A stretch of DNA of 64,000 bases from JAMHWF01 sp035911095 (GCA_035911095.1 JAMHWF010000077.1:62001-126000); one strand, 5' to 3'. Counted from the first letter of the stretch, positions 53,279 to 62,997 are shown. Notes: a model not told the origin generated them from the sequence alone. Numbers and translations are program-made.

Positions 53279-54166
53279 ATGACCGCGCCAGCCGAGATCC
53301 GGGCCTTCTTCGACGGGGCCACCAACACCGTGACCTACCTGGTGGCCGACCCGGCGACGCGCGAGGCCGCCGTGATCGACCCGGTGCTCGACTATGACCA
53401 CCGCAGCGGCAAGGTCTCGACCACCTCGGCCGAGCGCGTGCTCGAGGCCGCGCGGGCGGCCGGGCTCACCATCGTCTGGGTGCTCGAGACCCATGCCCAT
53501 GCCGACCACCTGAGCGCCGCGCCCTTCCTGCAGCGGCACACCGGGGCCCCGATCGCGATCGGCGAGCACATCCGCGAGGTGCAGCGGATCTTCACGCCGG
53601 TGTTCGGCCTCGACGACGTCACCGGCGAGGGCAGCGAGTTCGACCGCCTGCTGCGCGACGGCGAGACGCTGCCGCTGGGCGCGCTCGAGGTCGAGGTGCT
53701 GCACACCCCGGGCCATACGCCGGCCTGCGTCTCGTACCGCATCGGCGATGCGGTGTTCATCGGCGACACGCTGTTCATGCCCGACTACGGCACCGCGCGT
53801 GCCGACTTCCCCGGCGGCAGCGCCGAGCAGCTGTATCGCTCGATCCGGCGCCTGCTCGCGCTGCCGCCTCAGACGCGCCTGCTGACCTGCCACGACTACA
53901 AGGCGCCGGGGCGCGAGAAGCACGTCTGGGAGAGCACGGTGGCCGAGCAGCGGGCGTACAACATCCACGTGCACGACGGCGTGAGCGAGGAGGCCTTCGT
54001 CGCGATGCGCCGCCGGCGCGACGCGACGCTGGCCAGCCCGACGCTGCTGCTGCCGTCGATCCAGGTCAACATCCGCGCCGGCCGGCTGCCCGCGCCGGCG
54101 CGGAACGGCGCGCGCTACCTGAAGATCCCGCTGCGCTTCGTCGAGGGCGTCGACGCCCCAGGCTGA
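53279..54166 (+). CDS. Metallo-beta-lactamase-fold hydrolase (ETHE1/BlhA-like)
   Basis: A 295-residue MBL-fold enzyme. The metal motif HAHADH (HxHxDH) follows VLETHAHADHLSAAPFLQ, further ligands are in HTPGHTPACVSYRIGDAVFIGDTLF and LLTCHDY. The combination and the N-terminal FFDGATNTVTYLVADPATREAAVIDPVLDYD match persulfide dioxygenase-like proteins, so sulfide/persulfide detoxification is plausible. ATG 53279 has GGGAG upstream. Its last 52 bases overlap the convergent gene on the minus strand. Confidence 0.87.
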   Translation: MTAPAEIRAFFDGATNTVTYLVADPATREAAVIDPVLDYDHRSGKVSTTSAERVLEAARAAGLTIVWVLETHAHADHLSAAPFLQRHTGAPIAIGEHIREVQRIFTPVFGLDDVTGEGSEFDRLLRDGETLPLGALEVEVLHTPGHTPACVSYRIGDAVFIGDTLFMPDYGTARADFPGGSAEQLYRSIRRLLALPPQTRLLTCHDYKAPGREKHVWESTVAEQRAYNIHVHDGVSEEAFVAMRRRRDATLASPTLLLPSIQVNIRAGRLPAPARNGARYLKIPLRFVEGVDAPG

Positions 54167-54594
54167 GCGCTGCCGCGGCGGGCCCGCCGTGCCAGCGCCT
54201 CGGCCCGGCGCGCCTGGCGCTCGAAGGCGTTGTCGCGATAGCTTCCGCGTCCCCGCGCGAGCTGCCACAGGCTCGACGCCGCATAGGCGGGCAGGAACAG
54301 CGGCCCCCAGCGCTCGTACTGCGCGACATGCGCCTGCTCGTGGATGCGCGTCGCCTCGAGCGTGGCCGCGTCGAGCGCGAGCACCACATGGCCGAAGGTG
54401 ATCGCGCCGAAGCGCAGCGGCGGCGGCAGCGCCAGCACCGGCCGCGCGAGGCGCCCGGCGGAGAACTCGACGACGCCCTGGGTGACGGTCGCCCGCCCGC
54501 CGGCCAGCAGCGCGACGAGCCCCATGCAGAGCCCGAGCGCGGTGTTCGGCGAGGCCCAGAGCCAGGCCGCGCCCCGGCGCAGCGTGCGGCGCAT
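54115..54594 (-). CDS. Membrane-linked protein with an HExxH motif
   Basis: A 159-residue protein. One or two hydrophobic segments near the N-terminus (LWASPNTALGLCMGLVALLAGG) precede RFGAITFGHVVLALDAATLEATRIHEQAHVAQYERWGPLFLPAYAASSLWQ. HEQAH is a zinc-protease-type HExxH. A basic tail follows. I have no named family; catalytic activity is unproven. Its ATG overlaps the stop of the GMC oxidoreductase (TGATG), so it is translated from that transcript, and its 3' end overlaps the convergent hydrolase gene. Confidence 0.72.
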   Translation of the reverse strand: MRRTLRRGAAWLWASPNTALGLCMGLVALLAGGRATVTQGVVEFSAGRLARPVLALPPPLRFGAITFGHVVLALDAATLEATRIHEQAHVAQYERWGPLFLPAYAASSLWQLARGRGSYRDNAFERQARRAEALARRARRGSAQPGASTPSTKRSGIFR

Positions 54595-56315
54595 CAGCCG
54601 CCCCGGCCCGTCGCCCCGTCGGGCACGAGGCGCGCGGCGTCCGCCAGCACCCAGGCCGCGGCCTTCTCCGCGATCATCAGCGTCGGGCTGTTGGTGTTGC
54701 CGCTGGTGATCGTCGGCATCGCGCCGGCGTCGACCACGCGCAGCCCGGCGACGAGGCCGCCGCGCCCGTCGCGCAGCCGCAGGCGCGCGTCGAGCACCGC
54801 GCCGGGGTCGTCGTCGCGGCCCATGCGGGTCGTGCCGACCGGGTGGAAGATCGTCGTCGCGATGTCGCCGGCCAGGCGCGCCAGCTCTTCGTCCGACTGG
54901 TATTCGACGCCGGGGCGGAACTCGGCCGGCGCGTACTTCGCCAGTGCCGGCTGCGCGGCGATGCGGCGCGTCAGGCGCAGCGAGTCGGCCGCCACCTGGC
55001 GGTCTTCCGGCGTCGAGAGGTAGTGGGTCGTGATCGCCGGTGCGTCGTCGAAGCGCGGGCTGCGGATCTCGATGCGGCCGCGGCTCGTCGGGTTGAGGTT
55101 GCAGACGCTGGCGGTGAAGGCCGGGAAGCGGTGCAGCGGCTCGCCGAAGGCATCGAGCGACAGCGGCTGCACGTGGTACTGCAGGTTCGGCCAGGCGAGC
55201 CCGGGCGAGCTCTTGGCGAAGGCGCCGAGCTGCGACGGCGCCATGCTCATCGGGCCGCTGCGCGACCAGGCGTACTCGAGCGCGATGCGCGCCTTGCCGA
55301 GCCCGCTCGCGGCCAGCGTGTTCAGCGTCGGCACCCGCGCGACCTTGAACACGGCGCGGATCTGCAGGTGGTCCTGCAGGTTGGCGCCGACGCCGGCCAG
55401 GTCGACGCGGGTCTCGACGCCGTGGCGCTGCAGCAGCGCGCCCGGCCCGATGCCCGACAGCTGCAGCAGCTGCGGTGAGTTGACGCTGCCGGCGCAGAGC
55501 AGCACCTCGCGCGCCGCATGGGCCCTCAGCCGCTGGCGTCCGTCCCAGACCTCGACGCCGGTGCAGCGCAGGGCGTCGCCGCCCACGCCGTCGCCGGGGC
55601 CGCCTTCGAGCACGAGGCGCGTCGCCTGCGCGCGCGTCCACAGGCTGAGGTTGGGCCGTGCGCGGCAGTCGGGGCCGAGGAACGCGCGCGCGCTGCTCCA
55701 GCGCCAGCCGCGGCGCTGGTTGACCTCGAAATAGGCGACGCCGGCGTTGTCGCCGCGGTTGAAGTCGGCCGTACGTGGAATACCGGCCTGCACCGCGGCC
55801 TCGGCGAAGGCATCGAGGATGTCCCAGCGCAGCCGCTGGCGCTCGACGCGCCATTCGCCGCCGTGGCCGTGGAAGCGCGCGAAGTCCGGGTCGGGCGCGG
55901 CGCCGGCGTCGCCGAGGTGGTGGTTCTCATGGCACCGGAACGCGGGCAGTACGTTCGCCCAGCGCCAGGTGTCGTCGCCGGTCGCCTCGGCCCAGTGCTC
56001 GTAGTCGCGCGACTGGCCGCGCATGTAGATCATCCCGTTGATGCTCGAGCTGCCGCCCAGCGTCTTGCCGCGCGGGTAGCGCAGGCTGCGCCCGTTCAGG
56101 CCGGGGTCGGGCTCGGTGCGGTAGAGCCAGTCGGTGCGCGGGTTGCCGATGCAGTAGAGGTAGCCGACCGGGATGTGGATCCACGGATACCGGTCGCGCC
56201 CGCCCGCCTCGAGCAGCAGCACCCGGTGCCGCCCGTCGGCCGAGAGGCGGTTCGCCATCAGCGCGCCGGCGGTGCCGGCGCCGATCACGATGTAGTCGAA
56301 GCGGGGGTCGCTCAA
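54594..56315 (-). CDS. GMC-family FAD oxidoreductase (choline/alcohol dehydrogenase-like)
   Basis: A 573-residue flavoenzyme. The FAD dinucleotide motif GAGTAGALMANRLS is at residues 12-25; GMC signature 1 is YPRGKTLGGSSSINGMIYMRG and signature 2 is EVLLCAGSVNSPQLLQLSGIG. The catalytic His lies in IFHPVGTTRMG, and the end TSGNTNSPTLMIAEKAA is typical. It oxidises an alcohol, substrate unknown. Translation starts at TTG 56315, chosen because AGGAG lies nine bases upstream and the Rossmann strand then begins normally. Confidence 0.92.
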   Translation of the reverse strand: MSDPRFDYIVIGAGTAGALMANRLSADGRHRVLLLEAGGRDRYPWIHIPVGYLYCIGNPRTDWLYRTEPDPGLNGRSLRYPRGKTLGGSSSINGMIYMRGQSRDYEHWAEATGDDTWRWANVLPAFRCHENHHLGDAGAAPDPDFARFHGHGGEWRVERQRLRWDILDAFAEAAVQAGIPRTADFNRGDNAGVAYFEVNQRRGWRWSSARAFLGPDCRARPNLSLWTRAQATRLVLEGGPGDGVGGDALRCTGVEVWDGRQRLRAHAAREVLLCAGSVNSPQLLQLSGIGPGALLQRHGVETRVDLAGVGANLQDHLQIRAVFKVARVPTLNTLAASGLGKARIALEYAWSRSGPMSMAPSQLGAFAKSSPGLAWPNLQYHVQPLSLDAFGEPLHRFPAFTASVCNLNPTSRGRIEIRSPRFDDAPAITTHYLSTPEDRQVAADSLRLTRRIAAQPALAKYAPAEFRPGVEYQSDEELARLAGDIATTIFHPVGTTRMGRDDDPGAVLDARLRLRDGRGGLVAGLRVVDAGAMPTITSGNTNSPTLMIAEKAAAWVLADAARLVPDGATGRGG

Positions 56316-56605
56316 GGCTCGGGTCTCCTGTCGCGGCGGCGCGGCATCGGAGCCGCAGTGTGCCGTCGCAGCGGCGCGCCGGGCAGAGGGTCGCGAGGCT
56401 CAGCATCATGACGTCACGCGCCGATCCACCTTCTCGACGGCAACGTGCTGGTGGAGCAGGGCGCGCTGTGGGCGCCGTTTGGCGTACGGGCGCGGACTTC
56501 GCGCCATGAACAGCCGCCGTTCGGGCTTTGGATCGAGGCAAGTGCTTGCCTGCGCAGGGCGGGTCCCATTCGGCCGGGTCAAATGCCGCCGGTAGACTGG
56601 CCCCC

Positions 56606-59600
56606 GTGACCCTTCTGCTCTTCCTGCTGCTGCCCTTCGCCGGCAGCCTCGTCGCCGCCCTCCTGCCCACCCATCGACGCAATGCCGCGTCGCTCTGGGC
56701 CGGCCTGGTCGCGCTCACCGGCACGGTCGTGCTCGCCTCGATGTTCCCGGTGGTGCGCGACGGCGGTGTGCTGCGCGAGACCTGGAGCTGGCTGCCCGGC
56801 CTCGGCGTCGACCTGGTGATCCGCATCGACGGCTTCGCCTGGATGTTCGGCATGCTGGTGCTCGGCATCGGCACGCTGGTGGTGCTGTACGCGCGGTACT
56901 ACATGTCGCCGGAAGACCCGGTGGCGCGCTTCTTCTCGTTCCTGCTCGCCTTCATGGGCGCGATGCTGGGCGTGGTCACCTCGGGCAACCTGGTGGTGCT
57001 GGTCTTCTTCTGGGAGCTGACCAGCCTGTTCTCCTTCCTGCTGATCGGCTACTGGTACCACCGGCGCGACGCGCGCCGCGGCGCGCGCATGGCGCTGACG
57101 GTCACCGGCGCCGGCGGCCTGGCATTGCTGGCCGGCGTGCTGCTGATCGGCCACATCGTCGGCAGCTACGACCTCGACGTGGTGCTCGCCGCCGGCGACA
57201 CGGTGCGCGCGCATCCGCTCTACGTGCCGGCGCTGGTGCTGGTGCTGTTGGGCGCGCTGACGAAGAGCGCGCAGTTCCCGTTCCACTTCTGGCTGCCGCA
57301 CGCGATGGCGGCGCCGACGCCGGTGTCGGCCTATCTGCACTCGGCGACGATGGTCAAGGCCGGCGTCTTCCTGATGGCGCGCCTGTGGCCGGTGCTGTCG
57401 GGCACCGAGGAATGGTTCTGGATCGTCAGCGGCGCAGGCGTCATCACGCTGCTGCTCGGCGCCTACACGGCGATGTTCCAGAACGACCTGAAGGGGCTGC
57501 TCGCCTACTCGACGATCAGCCACCTGGGCCTGATCACGCTGGCGCTCGGCCTGAACAGCCCGCTGGCGGCGGTGGCGGCGGTGTTCCACACGATGAACCA
57601 CGCGACCTTCAAGGCCTCGCTGTTCATGGCCGCCGGCGTCGTCGACCACGAGACCGGCACGCGCGACATCCGGCGCCTGGGCCACCTCTACGCGGTGATG
57701 CCGATCACCGGCACGCTGGCGATGGTGGCCAGCGCGGCGATGGCCGGGGTGCCGCTGCTGAACGGCTTCCTGTCGAAGGAGATGTTCTTCGCCGAGACGG
57801 TCTACATCACCTCGCTGCCCTGGGTCGACCGCGGCCTGCCGGTGGTGGCCACGGTCTCGGGGCTGTTCGCGGTGGTCTACGCGCTGCGCTTCTCGTACGA
57901 CGTGTTCTTCGGCACGCCGTCGACCGGCCTGCCGCACACGCCGCACGAGCCGACGCGCTGGATGCTGGCGCCGGTGGGCCTGCTGGTGCTGCTGTGCCTG
58001 GCGGTCGGGATCGCGCCGAACATCGTCGTCGGCCCGGTGCTCGCCGCGGCGGCGCGGCCGGTGGTCGGCGGCGAGCTGCCCGAGTACAGCCTCGCCGTCT
58101 GGCACGGGCTGAACACGCCGCTGGTGATGAGCGTGGTGGCGCTGATCGGCGGCATCTGGACCTACTGGGCGCTGCGCCGGGCGCAGGCCGCCGGCTACTG
58201 CCTGCAGCCGCCGCTCACCAGCTACCTCGACGGCAAGCGCTTCTTCGAGGCGGCGCTGGCCGAACTTTCGCTGCTCGGCCGCTCGGCCCTGCGCCGGCTC
58301 GGCTCGCAGCGGCTGCAGGCGCAACTGTTCGCGCTCGTCGCGCTGGCCTGCGTCGCCGCCTACTTCTCGCTCGGCGACGGCCCGCTGCGCTCGGGCGACC
58401 GGCCGCGCCTGCCGGTGACGCCCGAGTTCGTGCTGCTGTGGGTGATCGGCGCGGCCTGCGCGATCGGCGCCGCGGTGCAGGCCAAGTTCCACCGCCTCGC
58501 CGCGCTGACGATGCTCGGCGGCGCCGGCCTCGCGACCTGCCTCACCTTCGCCTGGTTCTCGGCGCCCGACCTGGCGCTGACCCAGCTTGCGGTCGAGATG
58601 GTCACCGTCGTGCTGTTCCTGCTCGGCCTGCGCTGGATGCCCAAGCGTCGCGAGACCGACGAGGACGCGCCCGACATCCTGCCGATCCGGTTGCGCCGCA
58701 TCCGCGACTTCTTCATCGCGATGCTCGCCGGCGTCGGCATCGCGGTGATCTCCTACGCGATGCTCACCCGCCCGGCGCCGCAGAGCATCTCGCCGTTCTT
58801 CCTCGAGAAGGCGCTGCCCGAGGGGGGCGGCACCAACGTGATCAACGTGATGCTGGTCGACTTCCGCGGCTTCGACACGATGGGCGAGATCACCGTGCTC
58901 GTCGCGGTGGCGCTGACGATCTACGCGCTGCTGCGCCGCTTCCGGCCGCTGCGCGAGAGCATCGAGCTGCCGTCGCAGCAGCGCATCGTGCCGGCCGGCA
59001 CGCCGACCGACCTGGTCAAGCCGCGGCTGCTCGCGATCACCGCCGCCGCCTGGGGCACGCGGCGCAGCGCGGGCCCGGTGGTCGCGCCCGACGCCGAGGA
59101 CGGGCCCGAGGGCGCGGCCACCGCCGCAGTCGGCATCGAGCAGCTCGGCTACCGCATGGTGCCGACGGTGCTGGTGCGCGTGCTGCTGCCGCTGGCCTGC
59201 GCGGTGGCGCTCTACCTGCTGCTGCGGGGCCACAACGAGCCGGGCGGCGGCTTCGTCGCCGGGCTGCTCGTCTCGGTGGCGCTGATCACGCAGTACATGA
59301 TGGTCGGCACGGCCTGGGTCGAGACGAACCTGAACGTGCAGCCGCTGCGCTGGATGGGGATCGGCCTGCTCTTCGCCGTCGGCACCGGCGCCGGCTCGCT
59401 CTGGTTCGGCTTCCCGTTCCTCACGACGCACACCGCCCACCTCGACCTGCCCTGGCTGGGCGATGTGCACATCGCCAGCGCGATGTTCTTCGACCTCGGC
59501 GTGTTCGCGGTCGTCATCGGCGCCACGGTGCTGATCCTGATCGCGCTGGCCCACCAGTCGCTGCGTGCCCGCCGCCGCCCCGCCGGCGAGGCGGCCGACG

Positions 59601-59650
59601 ACGACGGCGCGGGCCCCGCCCGCACGGCAGCTGTCGCCGGGGAGGCCTGA
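56606..59650 (+). CDS. mrpA: Monovalent cation/H+ antiporter fused subunit A/B (MrpAB/PhaAB)
   Basis: A 1014-residue inner-membrane protein. The first half is NuoL-like (LTSLFSFLLIGYWYHRRDARRGARMALTVTGAGGLALLAGV, GALTKSAQFPFHFWLPHAMAAPTPVSAYLHSATMVKAG) with the proton-channel Lys/Glu/His residues. The C-terminal 190 residues, beginning RMVPTVLVRVLLPLACAVALYLLLRGHNEPGGGFVAGLLVS, are MrpB. The A-B fusion is the form found in proteobacterial Mrp/Pha systems. GTG 56606 is assumed as start; the ribosome site is weak. Head of the mrp operon, which extrudes Na+ or K+ against protons. Confidence 0.93.
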   Translation: MTLLLFLLLPFAGSLVAALLPTHRRNAASLWAGLVALTGTVVLASMFPVVRDGGVLRETWSWLPGLGVDLVIRIDGFAWMFGMLVLGIGTLVVLYARYYMSPEDPVARFFSFLLAFMGAMLGVVTSGNLVVLVFFWELTSLFSFLLIGYWYHRRDARRGARMALTVTGAGGLALLAGVLLIGHIVGSYDLDVVLAAGDTVRAHPLYVPALVLVLLGALTKSAQFPFHFWLPHAMAAPTPVSAYLHSATMVKAGVFLMARLWPVLSGTEEWFWIVSGAGVITLLLGAYTAMFQNDLKGLLAYSTISHLGLITLALGLNSPLAAVAAVFHTMNHATFKASLFMAAGVVDHETGTRDIRRLGHLYAVMPITGTLAMVASAAMAGVPLLNGFLSKEMFFAETVYITSLPWVDRGLPVVATVSGLFAVVYALRFSYDVFFGTPSTGLPHTPHEPTRWMLAPVGLLVLLCLAVGIAPNIVVGPVLAAAARPVVGGELPEYSLAVWHGLNTPLVMSVVALIGGIWTYWALRRAQAAGYCLQPPLTSYLDGKRFFEAALAELSLLGRSALRRLGSQRLQAQLFALVALACVAAYFSLGDGPLRSGDRPRLPVTPEFVLLWVIGAACAIGAAVQAKFHRLAALTMLGGAGLATCLTFAWFSAPDLALTQLAVEMVTVVLFLLGLRWMPKRRETDEDAPDILPIRLRRIRDFFIAMLAGVGIAVISYAMLTRPAPQSISPFFLEKALPEGGGTNVINVMLVDFRGFDTMGEITVLVAVALTIYALLRRFRPLRESIELPSQQRIVPAGTPTDLVKPRLLAITAAAWGTRRSAGPVVAPDAEDGPEGAATAAVGIEQLGYRMVPTVLVRVLLPLACAVALYLLLRGHNEPGGGFVAGLLVSVALITQYMMVGTAWVETNLNVQPLRWMGIGLLFAVGTGAGSLWFGFPFLTTHTAHLDLPWLGDVHIASAMFFDLGVFAVVIGATVLILIALAHQSLRARRRPAGEAADDDGAGPARTAAVAGEA

Positions 59651-60015
59651 TGGAACTGATCGTCTCGCTCGCCATCGGCGTGCTCACCGCCTCGGGCGTC
59701 TGGCTGCTGCTGCGGCCGCGGACCTACCAGGTGCTGATCGGCCTGTCGCTGCTGTCCTACGCGGTCAACCTGTTCATCTTCAGCATGGGCAGCCTGATGA
59801 TCGACGCCGAGCCGATCGTGCAGCCCGGCCTCACGCCCGACCTGCAGCATTACACCGACCCGATGCCCCAGGCGCTGGTGCTGACGGCGATCGTGATCGG
59901 CTTCGCGACCACCGCGCTCTTCCTCGTCGTGCTGATCGTCGCCCGCGGGCTGACGCGCAGCGACCACGTCGACGGCCAGGAAGAACGCGTGCGCGCGGGA
60001 GGCTTCGGCGGATGA
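59650..60015 (+). CDS. mrpC: Cation/H+ antiporter subunit C (MrpC)
   Basis: A 121-residue NuoK-like three-helix subunit: VLTASGVWLLLRPRTYQVLIGLSLLSYAVNLFIFSMG, then DPMPQALVLTAIVIGFATTALFLVVLIVARGL, the characteristic MrpC/MnhC block. ATG 59650 shares its A with the preceding stop (TGATG) and the stop overlaps the mrpD start, so subunits are made in step. Confidence 0.95.
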   Translation: MELIVSLAIGVLTASGVWLLLRPRTYQVLIGLSLLSYAVNLFIFSMGSLMIDAEPIVQPGLTPDLQHYTDPMPQALVLTAIVIGFATTALFLVVLIVARGLTRSDHVDGQEERVRAGGFGG

Positions 60016-61754
60016 ACCCTCAGATGCCTCACCTGATGGTCGTGCCGATCGTGCTGCCGCTCGTCGCGGCCGCGCTGATGCTGTTCCTCGGCGAGAACCG
60101 GCGTTCGTGGAAGGCCGCGCTCGGCCTGATCAGCTGCGGCGTCAACCTGGGCGTCGCGGTCAAGCTGGTCGACTGGGTCCACCACGGCGGGGCGCCCGGC
60201 GCGCTCGGCGTGTACCTGCCGTCGAACTGGGACGTGCCCTTCGGCATCGTGCTGGCGATCGACCGCCTGTCGGCGATGCTGCTGCTGCTCGTGGCTGTGG
60301 TGGCGCTGGCGTCGATGCTGTTCTCGCTCGCGCGGTGGCATCGCGCCGGGGTGCACTTCCATCCGCTGTTCCAGATCCAGCTGATGGGGCTGAACGGCGT
60401 CTTCCTGACGGCCGATCTGTTCAACCTGTTCGTCTTCTTCGAGATCCTGCTGGCCGCCTCCTACGGCCTGATGCTGCACGGCAGCGGCCGCGAGCGGGTG
60501 CGCGCCGGGCTGCACTACATCGCCTTCAACCTCGCCGCGTCGCTGCTGTTCCTGATCGGCGTGGCGATGCTCTACGGCGTGACCGGCACGCTCAACCTGG
60601 CCGACATGGCGCAGCGGCTGGCGAACATCCCCGACGCCGATCGCGGCCTGCTGCAGGCGGGCGCGGCGATCCTCGCGCTCGCCTTCCTCGGCAAGGCGGC
60701 GCTCTGGCCGCTCAACTTCTGGCTCGCGCCGGCCTATTCCGCGGCGGCGGCGCCGGTGGCGGCGCTGTTCGCGCTGATGACCAAGGTCGGCGTCTACGCG
60801 GTGTTGCGGCTGTGGACATTGCTGTTCCCGGCCGACGCGGGCGGCCTGGCCGCCTTCGGCATGGTCGAGCCGGTGCCGCCCTTCGGCAGCGCGGCGCTGG
60901 TCTGGGGCGGCATGGCGACGCTCGCCTTCGGCACGCTCGGCCTGCTCGCCTCGCAGCGCGTCGGCCGGCTGGCGGCGTTCAGCGTGATCGTCTCGTCGGG
61001 CACGCTGCTCGCGGCCTTCGGCTTCGGCCAGGCGCCGCTGTCGGCGGCGGCGCTGTACTACCTGGTCAGTTCGACGCTCGGCGGCGCGGCGCTGTTCCTG
61101 CTCGTCGAACTGCTCGAGCGCGCGCGACAGGGGGCGGATTCCGGCCCGCTCTACGAAGACGCGAACGCCGACGGACGCCAGGCGCCCTTCGTCGTCGGCG
61201 CGCTCGACGCGCCGGCCGGCACCAACCTCGACGACGACGAGAGCGTGCTGATCGGCCGCGCGCTGCCCGCGGCGATGGCCTTCCTGGGCTTGAGCTTCAT
61301 CATCAGCGCGCTGATGGTCTCGGGGCTGCCGCCGCTGGCCGGCTTCGTCGCCAAGGTGTCGCTGATCTCGGCGATGCTGATGCCCGAGGTGGGGCTGGCC
61401 GATGCGCCGGTCTCCGAGGCGGGCTGGGTGCTGACGGCGCTGCTGATCCTCTCGGGGCTGCTCGCCACCATCGGGCTCTCGCGCGCCGGCATTCGCAGCT
61501 TCTGGACCACGCCCGACCGCGCCGCGCCGCGCCTGCGGGTGATCGAATGCCTGCCGATCGCGGTGCTGCTGGCCGTGTGCGTGCTGATGACGCTGCGCGC
61601 CGACTCGGTGCTGCGCTACACGCGCGCCGCGGCGGAGGCGCTCTACAACCCGCAGGCCTATGTCGAGTCGGTGCTGTCCGCGCTGCCGCGGCCCGGGCCG
61701 ACCCGCGGCGGCAGCCCCGACGTGGCACCGGCCTTGTCGCCGGAGGAGCGCTGA
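60012..61754 (+). CDS. mrpD: Cation/H+ antiporter subunit D (MrpD)
   Basis: A 580-residue NuoM/N-like subunit. Typical blocks: LFNLFVFFEILLAASYGLMLHGSGRERVRAGLHYIAFNLAAS (with the key Glu), ALAFLGKAALWPLNFWLAPAYSAAAAPVAALFALMTKVGVYAVLRL, and LMVSGLPPLAGFVAKVSLI. A hydrophilic insert of some 50 residues (about 370-420, ERARQGADSGPLYEDANADG) makes it longer than the usual 500-550. ATGA overlap with mrpC. Confidence 0.95.
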   Translation: MNPQMPHLMVVPIVLPLVAAALMLFLGENRRSWKAALGLISCGVNLGVAVKLVDWVHHGGAPGALGVYLPSNWDVPFGIVLAIDRLSAMLLLLVAVVALASMLFSLARWHRAGVHFHPLFQIQLMGLNGVFLTADLFNLFVFFEILLAASYGLMLHGSGRERVRAGLHYIAFNLAASLLFLIGVAMLYGVTGTLNLADMAQRLANIPDADRGLLQAGAAILALAFLGKAALWPLNFWLAPAYSAAAAPVAALFALMTKVGVYAVLRLWTLLFPADAGGLAAFGMVEPVPPFGSAALVWGGMATLAFGTLGLLASQRVGRLAAFSVIVSSGTLLAAFGFGQAPLSAAALYYLVSSTLGGAALFLLVELLERARQGADSGPLYEDANADGRQAPFVVGALDAPAGTNLDDDESVLIGRALPAAMAFLGLSFIISALMVSGLPPLAGFVAKVSLISAMLMPEVGLADAPVSEAGWVLTALLILSGLLATIGLSRAGIRSFWTTPDRAAPRLRVIECLPIAVLLAVCVLMTLRADSVLRYTRAAAEALYNPQAYVESVLSALPRPGPTRGGSPDVAPALSPEER

Positions 61755-62275
61755 TGCGACGCCTGCTCGACGCCGTGTTCCCCGCACCGCTGATGTCGGT
61801 CGCGCTGTTCGCGTTCTGGCTCGTGCTCAACCGTTCGCTCGGCCCGGGCCATCTGCTGCTGGCGGTGCTCGTGGCGCTGGGGCTGCCGATCGTGCTGGCA
61901 CCCCTGTGCCCGCGCGGCGTGCGCATCCGGCATCCGCTGGTGGTCGCGCGGCTCGTGCTGAGCGTCGGCCGCGACGTGCTGGTGTCGAACTTCGATGTGG
62001 CGTGGGGGGTGCTGCACGCGCGCCGGCGGCCGCTGCGCCCGGCCTTCGTCGTGCTGCCGCTGACGCTGCGCGACCCCTACGGCCTGGCGGCGCTGGCGAC
62101 GATCACCGCGGTCGTGCCCGGCACGGTGTGGAACGAGCTCGCGCCGGACCGCAGCGCGCTGCGCCTGCATGCCTTCGACGTCGAGGACGAGGCGGCCTTC
62201 ATCGCCGATTTCAAGGAACGCTACGAGCGGCCGCTGATCCAGATCTTCCAGTCCGCCGGGGAGGCACCGCGATGA
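61754..62275 (+). CDS. mrpE: Cation/H+ antiporter subunit E (MrpE)
   Basis: A 173-residue subunit: two or three N-terminal helices (LMSVALFAFWLVLNRSLGPGHLLLAVLVALGLPIVLAPL) and a soluble C-terminal domain with LTLRDPYGLAALATITAVVPGTVWNEL, the family signature. GGAGGAG upstream and TGATG overlap with mrpD set the start. Confidence 0.94.
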   Translation: MRRLLDAVFPAPLMSVALFAFWLVLNRSLGPGHLLLAVLVALGLPIVLAPLCPRGVRIRHPLVVARLVLSVGRDVLVSNFDVAWGVLHARRRPLRPAFVVLPLTLRDPYGLAALATITAVVPGTVWNELAPDRSALRLHAFDVEDEAAFIADFKERYERPLIQIFQSAGEAPR

Positions 62276-62547
62276 CCCTGCTGTCGGCCGCCATCGTCTT
62301 CACGCTCGCCTGCTACGGCCTCGCGATGGCCCTGTCGCTGTGGCGCCTGCTCTACGGGCCCGCCGCCCAGGACCGCGTGCTCGCGCTCGACTTCCTGTAC
62401 GTCAACGGCATGCTCGTGATGCTGGTGCTCGGCATCCGCTACTCGAGCGCGATGTACTTCGATGCCGCGCTGCTGATCTCGCTGTTCGGCTTCGTCGGCT
62501 CGGCGGCCCTCGCCAAGTTCCTGCTGCGCGGGGAGGTGATCGAATGA
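62272..62547 (+). CDS. mrpF: Cation/H+ antiporter subunit F (MrpF)
   Basis: A 91-residue three-helix subunit: SLWRLLYGPAAQDRVLALDFLYVNGMLVMLVLGIRYSSAMYFDAALLISLFGFVGSAALAKFL. The GP...DR.LALD motif is the MrpF hallmark. ATGA overlap with mrpE at its start and with mrpG at its end. Confidence 0.94.
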   Translation: MTLLSAAIVFTLACYGLAMALSLWRLLYGPAAQDRVLALDFLYVNGMLVMLVLGIRYSSAMYFDAALLISLFGFVGSAALAKFLLRGEVIE

Positions 62548-62972
62548 CGGTCACGTTGCCCGCCTGGGCCGAGTGGCTGGTCGCCGCACTGCTGGTGATC
62601 AGCGGCGTGTTCTCGCTCGTCGCGGCGATCGGGATGATCCGCCTGCGCGACTTCTTCCAGCGCATGCACCCGCCGGCGCTGGCCTCGACGCTCGGCACCT
62701 GGTGCCTGGCGCTGGCGACGATCGTCTACCTCGGCGTCTACCAGGGCCACGTCGAGCTGCACCCCTGGCTGATCATCATCCTGATGTCGATCACGGTGCC
62801 GGTGACGACCAACCTGCTGGCGCGTGCCGCGCTGCTGCGCGAGCGCGCGGAGGCGGCCCCCGGCGTGCCGCCGGCGCTGCAGCCGGCGAGCGAGGCGCCG
62901 CTCGACGAGGCGGGCGAGGCCGACGACAGCGGCGCGGCCGACGCAGCCGGGCGTCCGGCGGCCGGCACCTGA
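62544..62972 (+). CDS. mrpG: Cation/H+ antiporter subunit G (MrpG)
   Basis: A 142-residue subunit. Three helices with the signature IGMIRLRDFFQRMHPPALASTLGTWCLALATIVYL, then LHPWLIIILMSITVPVTTNLLARAAL. An acidic, Ala-rich tail of about 40 residues extends beyond the usual 100-115. ATGA overlap with mrpF. Last gene of the operon; hairpins follow. Confidence 0.94.
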   Translation: MTVTLPAWAEWLVAALLVISGVFSLVAAIGMIRLRDFFQRMHPPALASTLGTWCLALATIVYLGVYQGHVELHPWLIIILMSITVPVTTNLLARAALLRERAEAAPGVPPALQPASEAPLDEAGEADDSGAADAAGRPAAGT

Positions 62973-62997
62973 ACGGCCCGCCGGCGCGCGCCTGCCC

